DNA of 24,366 nt. Source: RSA11 sp965652565 (GTDB lineage: Bacteria > Actinomycetota > Thermoleophilia > Solirubrobacterales > 70-9). The notes under the pieces were generated by a model, which made no database searches, was not told where the DNA came from, and saw nothing but the letters and a program-made list of their open reading frames with translations. The DNA lies in the NCBI GenBank assembly GCA_965652565.1, contig CBFGWL010000042.1, forward strand, positions 1 through 24,366, in the 5' to 3' direction. Below, in pieces: positions 1-7,910 of the stretch (position 1 is its first letter; each line of letters begins with the position of its first letter). Position numbers and translations under genes: made by a program.

Positions 1-843
1 GAGGGCGTCGGCGAGGCCCTCGGGGTCCTCGAGGTTCGGGAAGTGCGCTGCGCGCGGCAGGGTCTCGAAGCGCGAGTTCGGGATCAGCCCGTGCGCGCGG
101 CGGCCGTGCTCGATCGGGATCGTGCGGTCGCGCTCGCCCCAGACAAGGAGCGTGGGCACGGGGCCGAGCAGGTACAGGCGGTCGAGCGCCGAGACCTTCT
201 GGCCGTGCCGGTCGATCACCGAGCGCAGGGTCTGCAGGAATGCCTCGCGAGCGCCGGGCGCCTGCAGCGGACGGAGGGCGCGCGTGACCGCCCGCAGGTA
301 GACCGCCTTGCGCCACCCCACGCCGGTCAGGGCAGCCGCGACGCGATCGATCGGGCCGAGCACGCTGCGGTGCGACGCCGCGCGGACGGCGAGCGAGGCC
401 CCCGGCAGCGCTGCCCCGCGCAGCATGGGGCTTACCTCCTGGCCGAGGCCGCCGCTCGAGATCAGCGCGAGGCGCTCGACCTTCTGGGGGAACTGCCAGA
501 AAAAGACCATGGCGATGCCGCCTCCGAGCGAGTGCCCGACGAAGGTCGCCGACTCGATCCCGAGCGCGGACAGCAGGTCGCGGATCACCGCGGCGTGCGC
601 GCCGAGCGCGTAGTCGCCCCGCGGGGTGGCCGAGTCGCCGTGGCCGATCAGGTCCGGGACGATCACCGTGTGCGTCTCGGCCAGGCGCAGCGCCACGTCG
701 CGCCAATGGCGCGAGGAGTTGACCATGCCGTGCACGATCACGAGCGGCGGGCCCGAGCCGGCCGTGCGGTAGATCACGTCATGGCCGTGGAGGTTGACGC
801 TCCAGGCCGCGAACTCCTCCTCGTTCCCGATCCGCGTGCTCAC
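1..843 (-). CDS. alpha/beta hydrolase, C-terminus cut by window edge
   Basis: Alpha/beta-hydrolase fold enzyme; the substrate cannot be told. The 281 codons visible run off the left edge without a stop. The family layout is clear: an HG oxyanion-hole motif at residues 38-39, the nucleophile elbow GHSLGG with Ser105, the acid in GERDRTIP (Asp239) and the catalytic His267 in AAHFPNLEDPE, so all three triad residues are present. The protein lacks a signal peptide and membrane segments and is probably cytoplasmic. I chose the GTG at 841-843; another in-frame GTG lies 12 nt upstream (853-855) and neither has a clear Shine-Dalgarno sequence. Only a few residues should be missing at the end. Family assignment is firm; the reaction (esterase, haloalkane dehalogenase-like, C-C hydrolase) is open. 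Confidence 0.88.
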   Translation of the reverse strand, partial: MSTRIGNEEEFAAWSVNLHGHDVIYRTAGSGPPLVIVHGMVNSSRHWRDVALRLAETHTVIVPDLIGHGDSATPRGDYALGAHAAVIRDLLSALGIESATFVGHSLGGGIAMVFFWQFPQKVERLALISSGGLGQEVSPMLRGAALPGASLAVRAASHRSVLGPIDRVAAALTGVGWRKAVYLRAVTRALRPLQAPGAREAFLQTLRSVIDRHGQKVSALDRLYLLGPVPTLLVWGERDRTIPIEHGRRAHGLIPNSRFETLPRAAHFPNLEDPEGLADAL

Positions 844-908
844 GCGACCCGACACGTTACTGCGCAGTAGCAATCCGCGCGGGCCCGATTCCGGCCACCC
901 TCCGACAT

Positions 909-941
909 CGCGATTTCGTGGGATCCTCCAACGAAATCGTG
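909..941. repeat. palindromic unit 1 of a tandem pair
   Basis: Inverted repeat with 9-bp arms CGATTTCGT (911-919) and ACGAAATCG (931-939). After one mismatch the pairing continues for 3 bp inside, leaving a 3-nt loop. The unit lies between the permease stop and the hydrolase start. It aligns without gaps to the second palindrome about 60 bp away at roughly 31 of 43 positions on the minus strand, which suggests a repeated element more than a chance hairpin. Confidence 0.6.
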
Positions 942-957
942 CAGTCGCGAGGGCGCC

Positions 958-1012
958 CGCCCCGACTTCGCGATCGTGTGGGATTACTCGGCGAAATCGC
1001 GAAGCCGGGGCG
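958..1012. repeat. palindromic unit 2; possible terminator of the sugar-transporter operon
   Basis: Strong inverted repeat: 7-bp outer arms (958-964 with 1006-1012), one mismatch, then 9-bp inner arms CTTCGCGAT (966-974) and ATCGCGAAG (996-1004), closing a 21-nt loop. It starts 17 nt beyond the stop of the permease gene on the minus strand, where a terminator is expected. No T-tract follows. Together with unit 1 it could also be a REP-like extragenic palindrome. Confidence 0.6.
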
Positions 1013-1028
1013 AGGCGCTCGCCTGCGC

Positions 1029-2231
1029 TCAGCGGGTGGCTTGTCTGCGCAGCCGGGTCGCGGCGTCCACGGTGACCGCGATCAGCAGCACCGCGCCCGT
1101 GATCATGAACTTGACGTCCGAGGCGAGGCCGAGCAGGTCCATGCCGTTGGAGATCGAGCCGATCACGATCGCGCCGAGGAGCGCCGACCAGATGAAGCCG
1201 CGGCCGCCGAAGAGGCTCGTGCCGGCGATCACCGGGCCCGCGATCGCGAGCAACAGCACGTCGCCCTGGCCCGACTGCTGGTTCACCGAGAGCAGTCGCG
1301 AGGCGGCGAGGATCCCGCCCGCCGCGGCGAGCGTCGAGGCGAGCGCGAACACGCTGAGCTTGATCCGCTTCACACGGATGCCCGCGCGGCGGGCCGCTTC
1401 CTCGTTGCCGCCCACGGCGAAGATGTGGCGCCCGTAGCGGGTGCGCTCCGTGATGAACGCGAAGATCACCATCAGCGTGACCACGATCACCGCCGCCAGA
1501 GGAACGCCGCGGTCCGCGTTCAGGATCGCCACCGCGGCGACGATCGCGCCGGCCACGAGGGCGATGCGCACACCGGCCGCGATCAACGGCTCGGCGTCGA
1601 GCCCCGCGCGCACGCGCTTGGCGCGCGCTCGGATCGTGCTCGCCGCGTAGGCCGCGATCGCCGCGATGCCCAGCGCCCAGCCGATCGCCGGGTCGAAGAA
1701 GGTCCCGGTGAGGTCGGTGATCGTGCTCGGCGGCAGGTTGACCGAGCCGGTGTCGCCGAGCACGGCGAGCTGCGCCCCCTGCCAGCCCAGCAACCCGGCC
1801 AGGGTCACCACGAAGGACGGGATCGCGAACGTCGTGACCATGAACCCGTTGAAGAGGCCGATCGCCGTGCCGGTGAGCAATCCGATCACGAGCGCAAGCT
1901 CGGGAGCGACGCCCTTTTGCACGCTCAGCACCGCCATCACCGACGCGGCCAAGCCGCTGACGGCGCCGACCGACAGGTCGATCTCGCCGAGCAGGAGGAC
2001 GAGCACCACGCCGATCGAGATCGTCGCCACCGCGGCGATCTGCAGGGTCAGGTTCGACAGGTTGACCGCCGACAGGAAGCGGTCGTTGGCGATCTGGAAG
2101 ATCGTCCAGATGACCGCGATGCCGAGCAGCACGCGGACCGAGGCGAGCTCGCCCCGGGCCACGCGGCGCAACGAGGTGCCGAGCGAGAACCGCTCGCGGA
2201 CGTCGGCGACGGTTGCTTCCTGGGTAGTCAC
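1029..2231 (-). CDS. xylH: XylH-like sugar ABC transporter permease
   Basis: Membrane permease of a carbohydrate-uptake ABC transporter of the ribose/xylose (CUT2) class, 400 aa, with about ten hydrophobic segments. Seen in the sequence: the family motif EIDLSVGA at residues 83-90, a GGNEEAARRAGI cytoplasmic loop (the coupling region that contacts the ATPase), and an uninterrupted hydrophobic pattern to the C-terminus. It starts with GTG at 2229-2231, overlapping the ATPase stop as GTGA, so the two are translationally coupled; GGAGGAG lies a short distance upstream. It is the last gene of the importer operon and is followed by two palindromes. The xylose assignment rests mainly on the partner binding protein; ribose or another pentose/hexose is possible. 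Confidence 0.85.
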   Translation of the reverse strand: MTTQEATVADVRERFSLGTSLRRVARGELASVRVLLGIAVIWTIFQIANDRFLSAVNLSNLTLQIAAVATISIGVVLVLLLGEIDLSVGAVSGLAASVMAVLSVQKGVAPELALVIGLLTGTAIGLFNGFMVTTFAIPSFVVTLAGLLGWQGAQLAVLGDTGSVNLPPSTITDLTGTFFDPAIGWALGIAAIAAYAASTIRARAKRVRAGLDAEPLIAAGVRIALVAGAIVAAVAILNADRGVPLAAVIVVTLMVIFAFITERTRYGRHIFAVGGNEEAARRAGIRVKRIKLSVFALASTLAAAGGILAASRLLSVNQQSGQGDVLLLAIAGPVIAGTSLFGGRGFIWSALLGAIVIGSISNGMDLLGLASDVKFMITGAVLLIAVTVDAATRLRRQATR

Positions 2232-3046
2232 AGCTGTTGCTCCTCCGTCGGTCGCTCGCCGTTGCCGAACTCAGCACCAGTGATCGCCGCGACCACCTGC
2301 TCGTGGCTCGAGTCGGCCACGTTGAAATTGCCGGCCACGCGCCCGAGGCGCAGGACCGTGACGCGATCGGCGACGCGGAAGACGTCCTGGAGGTTGTGCG
2401 AGACGACGATCACGCCGTGCCCGCGATCGCGCAGCCGTTCGATCAGCTCGAGGATCTGCTGCGTCTGCACGACGCCGAGCGCCGCCGTCGGCTCGTCGAG
2501 GATCACCAGGTTGGGCTCGCCGAGCAGGGAGCGCGCGATCGCCACCGCTTGGCGCTGCCCGCCGGAGAGGTTCTCCACGAGCGTGCGCACGCTGCGCAGC
2601 GTCGTCACGCCGAGCGAGCTGAGCAGCTCGCGCGCCTTGCGCTCCATCTCGGTCTCCTCGAGGATCGGCAGGCCGTTGCCGGTCTCCTCCTGGCCGAGGA
2701 AGAGGTTGGCCACTACATCCAGGTTCTCGCAGAGCGCCAGGTCCTGGTAGACGGTCGCGATGCCGAGGCCCGTCGCGGCCTGCGGCGTCGTGAGGCTCAC
2801 CGGCTCGCCCTTGAAGTAGGCCTCGCCGGAGTCCGCCGGCTGCACCCCCGCGATCGCCTTGATCAGCGTGGACTTGCCGGCGCCGTTGTCGCCGACCAGG
2901 CCGACGACCTCGCCCTCGTGGACCGTGAAGTCCACGTCCTTGAGGGCCTCCACAGGGCCGAAGCTCTTCGAGAACCCCTTCAGCGCGAGGAGGGGCTCGC
3001 GTGAGGAGACGGCTTCACCGCGTCTTTGAAGCGTCGCCTCGCTCAT
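2228..3046 (-). CDS. xylG: XylG-like sugar ABC transporter ATP-binding protein, single nucleotide-binding domain
   Basis: Energises the importer by ATP hydrolysis at the cytoplasmic face. The 272 aa contain one complete ATPase domain: Walker A GDNGAGKST (52-60), Q-loop Gln101, signature LSGGQ (160-164), Walker B ILDE with Glu185, and H-loop His217. The classical E. coli XylG/RbsA has two fused domains and about 500 residues; this one has a single domain and would work as a homodimer. It is not a truncation, because all motifs and a normal C-terminus are present and the next gene overlaps it by 4 nt. The ATG at 3046 is preceded by GGAGGG at 6-nt spacing. Operon position is between the binding protein (42-nt gap) and the permease. 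Confidence 0.88.
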   Translation of the reverse strand: MSEATLQRRGEAVSSREPLLALKGFSKSFGPVEALKDVDFTVHEGEVVGLVGDNGAGKSTLIKAIAGVQPADSGEAYFKGEPVSLTTPQAATGLGIATVYQDLALCENLDVVANLFLGQEETGNGLPILEETEMERKARELLSSLGVTTLRSVRTLVENLSGGQRQAVAIARSLLGEPNLVILDEPTAALGVVQTQQILELIERLRDRGHGVIVVSHNLQDVFRVADRVTVLRLGRVAGNFNVADSSHEQVVAAITGAEFGNGERPTEEQQL

Positions 3047-3088
3047 GCTGCACCCTCCTCGCGCCTACTCGGGGTCTGCATCGGGGAG

Positions 3089-4210
3089 CTACTCGATCCC
3101 GGCGTCCTGGCACGCCTTCTGGTAGCGCTGCGTGCAGATCTCGTCCGGCTTCCAGAAGCCGTCAGCGACGATCGTGTCCTGCACGTTGTCCTTGGTCACC
3201 GCGATCGTCTCGAGGAAGACGGTCGGGACCTGCTCCTGACCGTTGTCCTCCTCGCCGTTGACGAGGCCCTCGGGCGGCTCCTCGCCGTTCGCGACGGCGA
3301 CGGCGAGCTCAGCGGCGGCCTCGGCGAGCGCCTTGATCGGCTTGTAGACCGTCATGTACTGCTCGCCCGCGATGATCCGCTGGATCGCGGCCAGCTCCGC
3401 GTCCTGGCCGGTCACCGGGATCTGGGACGGGTTCATGCCCGCGCCCTTCATCGCGGCGATCGCGCCACCAGCGGTGCCGTCGTTCGCGGCGTAGACGCCC
3501 TTGATCTGGTCCTTGCCGACCGCCGTGATCGCCTGCTCCATCTGGCGCTGCGCGTTCTCGGGCAACCAGTCGGGCGTGTCGTACTCCTTGGCGATCTCCA
3601 CGCCGGCGTCGCCGAGGGTCTCATCCGAGCCCTGGTCGAAGAGCTTGGCGTTGTTGTCCTTCGGGTCGCCGTTGATCTTGATGATCGGGCCCTCGGGGTT
3701 GCCGTCCTCCTCGAGCTTCTGGGCGAGCGCCTCGCCCTGCTGGCGGCCCACCTCGACGCTGTCGAACGACACGTAATAGTCGAGGTCGCCGTCGAGGATC
3801 AGGCGGTCGTAGGAGATCACCGGGATGCCGGCCTGCTTGGCGCGGTTGGCGAGCGCGCCCGCCGACGAGGAGTCGACCGGGTCGAGGACCATCACGTCCA
3901 CGCCCTCGGTGACCGCCGCCTCAACCTGCTGCTGCTGGTTGGACGGATCCTGGTCGGCGTTCTGGTAGAGGATCTCGCAGTCCGGACAGAGCTCCTCGAC
4001 CTTGGCCTCGAAGAGCGGTCGGTCCTGTGACTCGTACCGGGTGGTCTGCGACTCGGGCAGCAGGAACGCGATCTTGCCGCCGCCGCTGCCCTCCTCGCCG
4101 CCGCCACCGTCGTCACCGTTGTCGTCGTCGCCGCACGCTGCGATCACCAGCGCGGCGATGAGCATCAGGGCCGCCGTCAAAAACGCGCGGCCGGATCTCG
4201 AGTTGCGCAT
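3089..4210 (-). CDS. xylF: XylF-like sugar-binding lipoprotein
   Basis: Extracytoplasmic solute-binding protein of the importer, 373 aa, Peripla_BP_4 family. It begins with a lipoprotein signal: basic MRNSRSGR, a hydrophobic stretch, then a VIAAC lipobox with Cys26, followed by an acidic and Gly-rich linker. The mature part carries features I associate with D-xylose-binding proteins: SYDRLI and YYVSFDSVEVG in the first lobe, YAANDGTAGGAIAAM and VTGQDAEL in the second, and a QYMTVYKP strand. I chose the ATG at 4210 over an upstream in-frame start at 4306 because it has AGGAG at 5-nt spacing and places the signal peptide at the N-terminus. Ligand specificity is inferred only; arabinose or ribose remain possible. 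Confidence 0.85.
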   Translation of the reverse strand: MRNSRSGRAFLTAALMLIAALVIAACGDDDNGDDGGGGEEGSGGGKIAFLLPESQTTRYESQDRPLFEAKVEELCPDCEILYQNADQDPSNQQQQVEAAVTEGVDVMVLDPVDSSSAGALANRAKQAGIPVISYDRLILDGDLDYYVSFDSVEVGRQQGEALAQKLEEDGNPEGPIIKINGDPKDNNAKLFDQGSDETLGDAGVEIAKEYDTPDWLPENAQRQMEQAITAVGKDQIKGVYAANDGTAGGAIAAMKGAGMNPSQIPVTGQDAELAAIQRIIAGEQYMTVYKPIKALAEAAAELAVAVANGEEPPEGLVNGEEDNGQEQVPTVFLETIAVTKDNVQDTIVADGFWKPDEICTQRYQKACQDAGIE

Positions 4211-4307
4211 GAGTGCTCCTCTCTCTCCTGTTTGTGGTCTTCCCATCCGGCCCTGATTCGAAAGCCGGCTCTCCCCCGTTTGCAGGTGTCGTTGCTTCAA
4301 GTCCATG

Positions 4308-5513
4308 TCACGCCGCCTCCGCGATCAGCGCCGGCGCCTGGAAGCGCTCGGCCTCGTGCATCACCAGGGCCAGCGCGCCGAGCATCTCCGCGCGCTCGCC
4401 CAGGACGCCCGCCGTGATCTCCAGGCCGTGGACGGCGCTCGGGATTCCGTTGCGCTGCGCGGCCTCGCGCATCGGCTCGAGGAGCAAATCGCCCGCTCCG
4501 CTCAGATCCCCGCCCACGATCACGGCCTCGGGGTTCAGGAGGTTGCAGAGGTTGGCTGTGGCCAGTCCGAGCGCGCGCCCGGCGTCGGCGATCAGCCGCT
4601 GGGCCGCCGTGTCCCCCGCCTTCGCGAGCTCGAGCACGTCGCGAGGAGAGACGTCCTGCCGGCGGCTCTCGCTGAGCAGCCCCGCGATCGCGCGCGAGGA
4701 CGCGATGGTCTCCAGGCAGCCCCGGTTGCCGCAGCGGCAGACCGGACCCTCGCCGAACAGCCGGGTGTGCCCAATCTCTCCGGCCGTGCCTCCCACGCCG
4801 TGCTGCAGGCGACCGCCGGCGATGATCCCGCCGCCGATGCCGGTCGAGACCTTTACGTAGAAGACGTCGTTGCGGCCTTTCGCCGCGCCCCAGACGAACT
4901 CCGCCAGCGCGCCCAGGTTGGCGTCGTTCTCCACCTCGACCGGCAGGCCGAGGCGGGCGCTCGCCTCGGCGGCCGCGTCGACCCCCACCCAGCCGGGCAG
5001 GATCGAGGAGTCCTGAACCGCGCCGGTGGCGCGGTCGATCGGAGCCGGCAAGCCCATGACCACGCCGATCACGCGGTTGCGATCGGCGCCTGCCTCGGCC
5101 AGGACGTGCTCGACGAACTCCGCCGCCAGGTCCAGCCCCTCCGTCGCGGAGTGGTCGACGTCGAGCTCCGTCCACTTCTCGGCGAGCACGGTGTGGGCGA
5201 GATCGGAGACGGCGACGCGCAGGTGCCGGTGGCCGAAGTCGAGGCCGAGCGCGAGCCCCGCCGAGGTGTCGAGTGAGACCATCACCGGCGGGCGGCCCGC
5301 GTGCGACTCGCCGTCGAGCTCGGAGGCGTCGCGCTCCACGGCGAGGCCGGCGTCGATCAGGTGGCCGACGATCGTCGAGATCGTCGAGCGGGAGAGCCCC
5401 GTCGCGCGAGCGAGCTCGGCGCGACTCGCCATGCCCCGTGCCCGCAGGGCGTCCACGACCAGCTTGCGGTTGGCCGCTCGCAGGGATGCAAGTGAGCCGC
5501 TCTTCCTCTCCAT
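4308..5513 (-). CDS. ROK-family transcriptional repressor (XylR-like)
   Basis: DNA-binding sugar-responsive regulator, 401 aa. An N-terminal winged helix-turn-helix covers about residues 17-60 (recognition helix around SRSTISTIVGHL). It is followed by a ROK sugar-kinase-like fold with the phosphate-binding LDFG motif at 91-94, a GIGGG segment, an EIGH motif and the ROK zinc site CxCGxxGC with Cys259, Cys261 and Cys266. It lies 97 bp upstream of the lipoprotein gene on the same strand, so it probably regulates the importer in response to the same sugar. A 5-bp CCGGC/GCCGG inverted repeat (4247-4268) in the gap might attenuate read-through. The ATG at 5513 lacks a Shine-Dalgarno sequence and sits close behind a candidate promoter, consistent with a leaderless message. 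Confidence 0.9.
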   Translation of the reverse strand: MERKSGSLASLRAANRKLVVDALRARGMASRAELARATGLSRSTISTIVGHLIDAGLAVERDASELDGESHAGRPPVMVSLDTSAGLALGLDFGHRHLRVAVSDLAHTVLAEKWTELDVDHSATEGLDLAAEFVEHVLAEAGADRNRVIGVVMGLPAPIDRATGAVQDSSILPGWVGVDAAAEASARLGLPVEVENDANLGALAEFVWGAAKGRNDVFYVKVSTGIGGGIIAGGRLQHGVGGTAGEIGHTRLFGEGPVCRCGNRGCLETIASSRAIAGLLSESRRQDVSPRDVLELAKAGDTAAQRLIADAGRALGLATANLCNLLNPEAVIVGGDLSGAGDLLLEPMREAAQRNGIPSAVHGLEITAGVLGERAEMLGALALVMHEAERFQAPALIAEAA

Positions 5514-5522
5514 CGGACCGAA

Positions 5523-5551
5523 CGAATCTCACACCGCGCCGGATTTGTCAA
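5523..5551 (-). promoter_or_regulatory. candidate promoter of the ROK gene
   Basis: On the minus strand a perfect -35 hexamer TTGACA (5551-5546) is followed after 17 nt by GATTCG (5528-5523), a weak -10. The -10 ends 9 nt before the ATG, so the transcript would begin within a few bases of the start codon. No ribosome-binding site is present in that gap, which fits leaderless initiation. Confidence 0.45.
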
Positions 5552-5558
5552 GGCTTTG

Positions 5559-5582
5559 GGCAAATTCAAGCGCTTTATTGCC
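5559..5582. promoter_or_regulatory. imperfect palindrome, candidate ROK operator
   Basis: AT-richer patch in a GC-rich genome with outer arms GGCAA/TTGCC and a central perfect palindrome AAGCGCTT (5568-5575); the two centres are offset by 1 bp. Just outside is TTTGGGCAA (5555-5563), which resembles the core of Gram-positive XylR operators as I remember them. It lies directly upstream of the -35 of the ROK gene. Confidence 0.35.
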
Positions 5583-5657
5583 TGAATATGAGCGGAGTCC
5601 GGTTAAACAGTCGCCCGGCGTTCGTGCCAGTCGCCAGTCGCCGGTTTCCGCGGCCGA

Positions 5658-5672
5658 CAGCGGCCGACGCTG
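5658..5672 (-). terminator. weak hairpin after the GtrA gene
   Basis: CAGCG (5658-5662) pairs with CGCTG (5668-5672) around a 5-nt loop, 43 bp beyond the GtrA stop. It is embedded in a directly repeated GCGGCCGAC. No T-tract follows, and a 5-bp stem is common by chance in DNA of this composition, so this is only a candidate. Confidence 0.2.
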
Positions 5673-5714
5673 CGAAAGGCCGGCGCCTGGCAGCTGGTCG
5701 TTCGCTGGTCAGGT

Positions 5715-6299
5715 CTACCTGCGGTTTCGCGGAACCGCGAACGTCCAGAGCTTGTTGCCGATGAAGTTGACCGGCATCGCGATCGCCACCGCGATCGCCT
5801 GGCTCGGCAGCTCGGAAAGCGGGGTCGAGCTGACGAGCAGCTCGAGCACGGCGAGGTTCACGCCCAGGCCGACGACGCTCACCGCGAGGAACCGCGCGCC
5901 CTGGTGGCCTGCGTGGCCGCCGGGCGCCTCGGCCCGGAAGGTCCACTGGCGGTTCCAGGTGAAGTTGTTCGTGACCGCCACGAGGAACGCGCCGACCGCA
6001 GCGGGAATGTGGTGCATGTCGAGCGCCTGCGTGAAGAGCGCGAAAGCCAGCAGGTTGATGACGTAGCCGGAGGCGCCGACCACCCCGAACTTGAAGAGCT
6101 GCACCCAGTTGCCGGGCTTGCGCGCGCCGTGGCGGACGCGGCGCACGAGGGCCCAGGCGATCTCAGACCAGCGCGTCCAGGCGTCGCGTACCGGCGTCGC
6201 GCGCTCCGCGGCGGGCGCGGCGGGCTCGCGCCCAGCGGAAGCGGGACCCGCCGGCGGGCCGGGCTCGTCGGGGCGCTCGCCCGGCCGCGGACCGTTCAT
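5715..6299 (-). CDS. GtrA-family membrane protein
   Basis: GtrA family (PF04138), 194 aa: small four-helix membrane proteins thought to flip polyprenyl-phosphate-linked sugars or assist glycosyltransferases in envelope glycosylation. After a Pro/Ala/Arg-rich cytoplasmic N-terminus of about 65 residues come the family hallmarks FKFGVVGASGYVINLL (69-84), NNFTWNRQWTF (111-121) and NFIGNKLWTF (178-187), the two half-repeats of the family. The ATG at 6299 overlaps the stop of the phosphodiesterase gene as ATGA, so the genes are coupled; in-frame codons further upstream lie inside that gene. No GT2 glycosyltransferase partner is next to it, although GtrA proteins often have one. Confidence 0.88.
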   Translation of the reverse strand: MNGPRPGERPDEPGPPAGPASAGREPAAPAAERATPVRDAWTRWSEIAWALVRRVRHGARKPGNWVQLFKFGVVGASGYVINLLAFALFTQALDMHHIPAAVGAFLVAVTNNFTWNRQWTFRAEAPGGHAGHQGARFLAVSVVGLGVNLAVLELLVSSTPLSELPSQAIAVAIAMPVNFIGNKLWTFAVPRNRR

Positions 6300-7903
6300 C
6301 GCAGCGCCCCCGCAGTCCGCCCCGCGGGTGCGGCGGTGACGCGCGGCCCCTCGTCCACGCCGAAGTGGGCGCGCACGAGGCCAGCGACGTCGGTGAGGCG
6401 CCACTGGCCGCGGTCGGGCGTCGCCCCGGGCTCGAGGCCGACGGTGAGCAGGGGTACGAGCGAGTCGTCCCGATGCAACGACCCGTGGCTGCCACCGCCC
6501 GCGTGCGTGGTCCCGCCCCAGTCCACGCACTCCCAGCCGAGGGCGAGCGAGACGATGAGATCGCCCGCGTGGGGCGCGGTGAGCGCGGACCACATCCGTC
6601 CGAGGGCATCCGGGTAGGCGTGGCTGTCCACGAACCTTCCGTCGCGCCGCAACTCCAGCGTCGCGAGCTCGCCGTCGAGCTCCCAGGCCCGGCCGCGCCG
6701 GTCAGCCGCCGCAGTCGCCTCGGCGCCGGCGCCCGCGGCGGGCCGGAAGCGCAGCTCGCGGTCACCGCGCGCGACGACCGCGCGCACGCCCGGGTCGCTC
6801 AGCGTGGGCGATCCCGAGCCCTCCCGTACGCAGGGCGCGCCGTCCGCGTCCTCCAGCCAGGCGACGAGATCGGTGCCCTCGAGCGCCGCGACCCGCTCAC
6901 GGATGCGAGCGTGCACGTTCGCGCGCTGGGCTTCGTCCACCAGCACGTACACGTTCGCCGCTCGGGCGGTCGGTGAGACGGCGAGCTCCGCGAGCTCGGG
7001 CTGATCGGAGGAGGGCTGCAGGACCCGCCACTCCTGGCCCAGTTCGCCGGCGAGATCGAGCGGGTGTTCCACGTTGGTCTGGCCGTGGTCGGCCATGAGG
7101 ATCACGGCGTGCTCGGCGAGGAAGTCATCCATCCCGCCCCAGGCGTCGACGAGCTCGCCGAAGCAGCGATCGGCGTGGAAGATCGACGCGACCATCGCGT
7201 CCGGCCCGAAGCGGTGCGAGTGGTAGTCGTTGTCGGGGAGGCTGAAGAGCAGGAAGTCGTAGGAGCCGGGATCCGCGGCCAGCTCGCGGCCCACGCACGC
7301 GGAGAACTCGTCGCGCGTTCCCGGCCGGGCCAGGGTCGGCTTGCAGGGCACGGGGCGGCTGTTGAAGAGCTCGGCGTAGAAGAGCTCGTCGGGGCCGTAG
7401 ACGGCGTGGCGGAAGCCCGCGGCCGCGGCGCCGCGCTTGAGCAGCCCGTCGAGCCCGAGCTCGTGGCGGGTGCGGCCGCGGTAGATCAGAAACGGCGTGC
7501 AGGCCGTGCGGTAGCCGGCGTCGCCGAGCGACTCGAAAACGGTTTCCACCTCCGGAGAGAGGTGGCCCATGTTCATGTTGTAGACGACGTCGTAGGTCGC
7601 CCGGAAGAGCCCGAACGCGCGGGTCGCCTCGAACGACGAGCCGTACTCCACGTAGCGGCGCTCGACGCGGTGGTACCAGTTCATCCCGCTGATCCAGTGC
7701 CGGTCGGCCGTCTCGCCGGTGGCGATCTCCGAGCAGCACACCGGGGTCACCGAGGGGAAAGCGGAGACGCAATCGGGCACCAGCTCGCCGCGGCGCAAGA
7801 GCTCGGCGAAGTGGGGCGCCTTGCCCTCGGCCACGGCCTCCTCGAGCTTGTCCGTGCGCAGCGAGTCGACCATGACCAGGCACAGCTTTCGGGGTGCCTT
7901 CAT
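6296..7903 (-). CDS. alkaline-phosphatase-superfamily phosphodiesterase
   Basis: Type I phosphodiesterase/nucleotide pyrophosphatase-like hydrolase of 535 aa, probably two-metal dependent. Metal and nucleophile positions can be recognised: VDSLRTD with Asp13, SVTP with Thr53 as the likely nucleophile, LPDNDYHSH with Asp224/Asp226 and His228/His230, ADHGQT with Asp272 and His273, and a late His in a THAGGGSHGSLH segment. I see no signal peptide or membrane segment, so it appears cytoplasmic, unlike many secreted members. I chose ATG 7903 because MKAPRKLCLVMVDS begins the first beta strand; a frame open upstream to 8083 belongs to the preceding gene. It starts 7 nt after the membrane-protein stop. 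The substrate is unknown; a phospholipid or sugar-nucleotide ester would fit the neighbours. Confidence 0.85.
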   Translation of the reverse strand: MKAPRKLCLVMVDSLRTDKLEEAVAEGKAPHFAELLRRGELVPDCVSAFPSVTPVCCSEIATGETADRHWISGMNWYHRVERRYVEYGSSFEATRAFGLFRATYDVVYNMNMGHLSPEVETVFESLGDAGYRTACTPFLIYRGRTRHELGLDGLLKRGAAAAGFRHAVYGPDELFYAELFNSRPVPCKPTLARPGTRDEFSACVGRELAADPGSYDFLLFSLPDNDYHSHRFGPDAMVASIFHADRCFGELVDAWGGMDDFLAEHAVILMADHGQTNVEHPLDLAGELGQEWRVLQPSSDQPELAELAVSPTARAANVYVLVDEAQRANVHARIRERVAALEGTDLVAWLEDADGAPCVREGSGSPTLSDPGVRAVVARGDRELRFRPAAGAGAEATAAADRRGRAWELDGELATLELRRDGRFVDSHAYPDALGRMWSALTAPHAGDLIVSLALGWECVDWGGTTHAGGGSHGSLHRDDSLVPLLTVGLEPGATPDRGQWRLTDVAGLVRAHFGVDEGPRVTAAPAGRTAGALR

Positions 7904-7910
7904 TGGGCGC

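Noticed and set aside
918..2750. A 610-codon open frame on the plus strand
   Set aside because: It lies opposite the permease and ATPase genes, is almost only Arg, Glu, His and Asp-rich shadow sequence, and matches no protein pattern.
2228..3046. ATPase gene as a truncated two-domain XylG
   Set aside because: All ATPase motifs, a normal C-terminus and coupled neighbours are present; it is a complete single-domain protein.
3026..4030. A 334-codon open frame on the plus strand opposite the binding-protein gene
   Set aside because: Antisense shadow of a clear lipoprotein gene; low-complexity Leu/Val/Asp/Arg composition with no domain.
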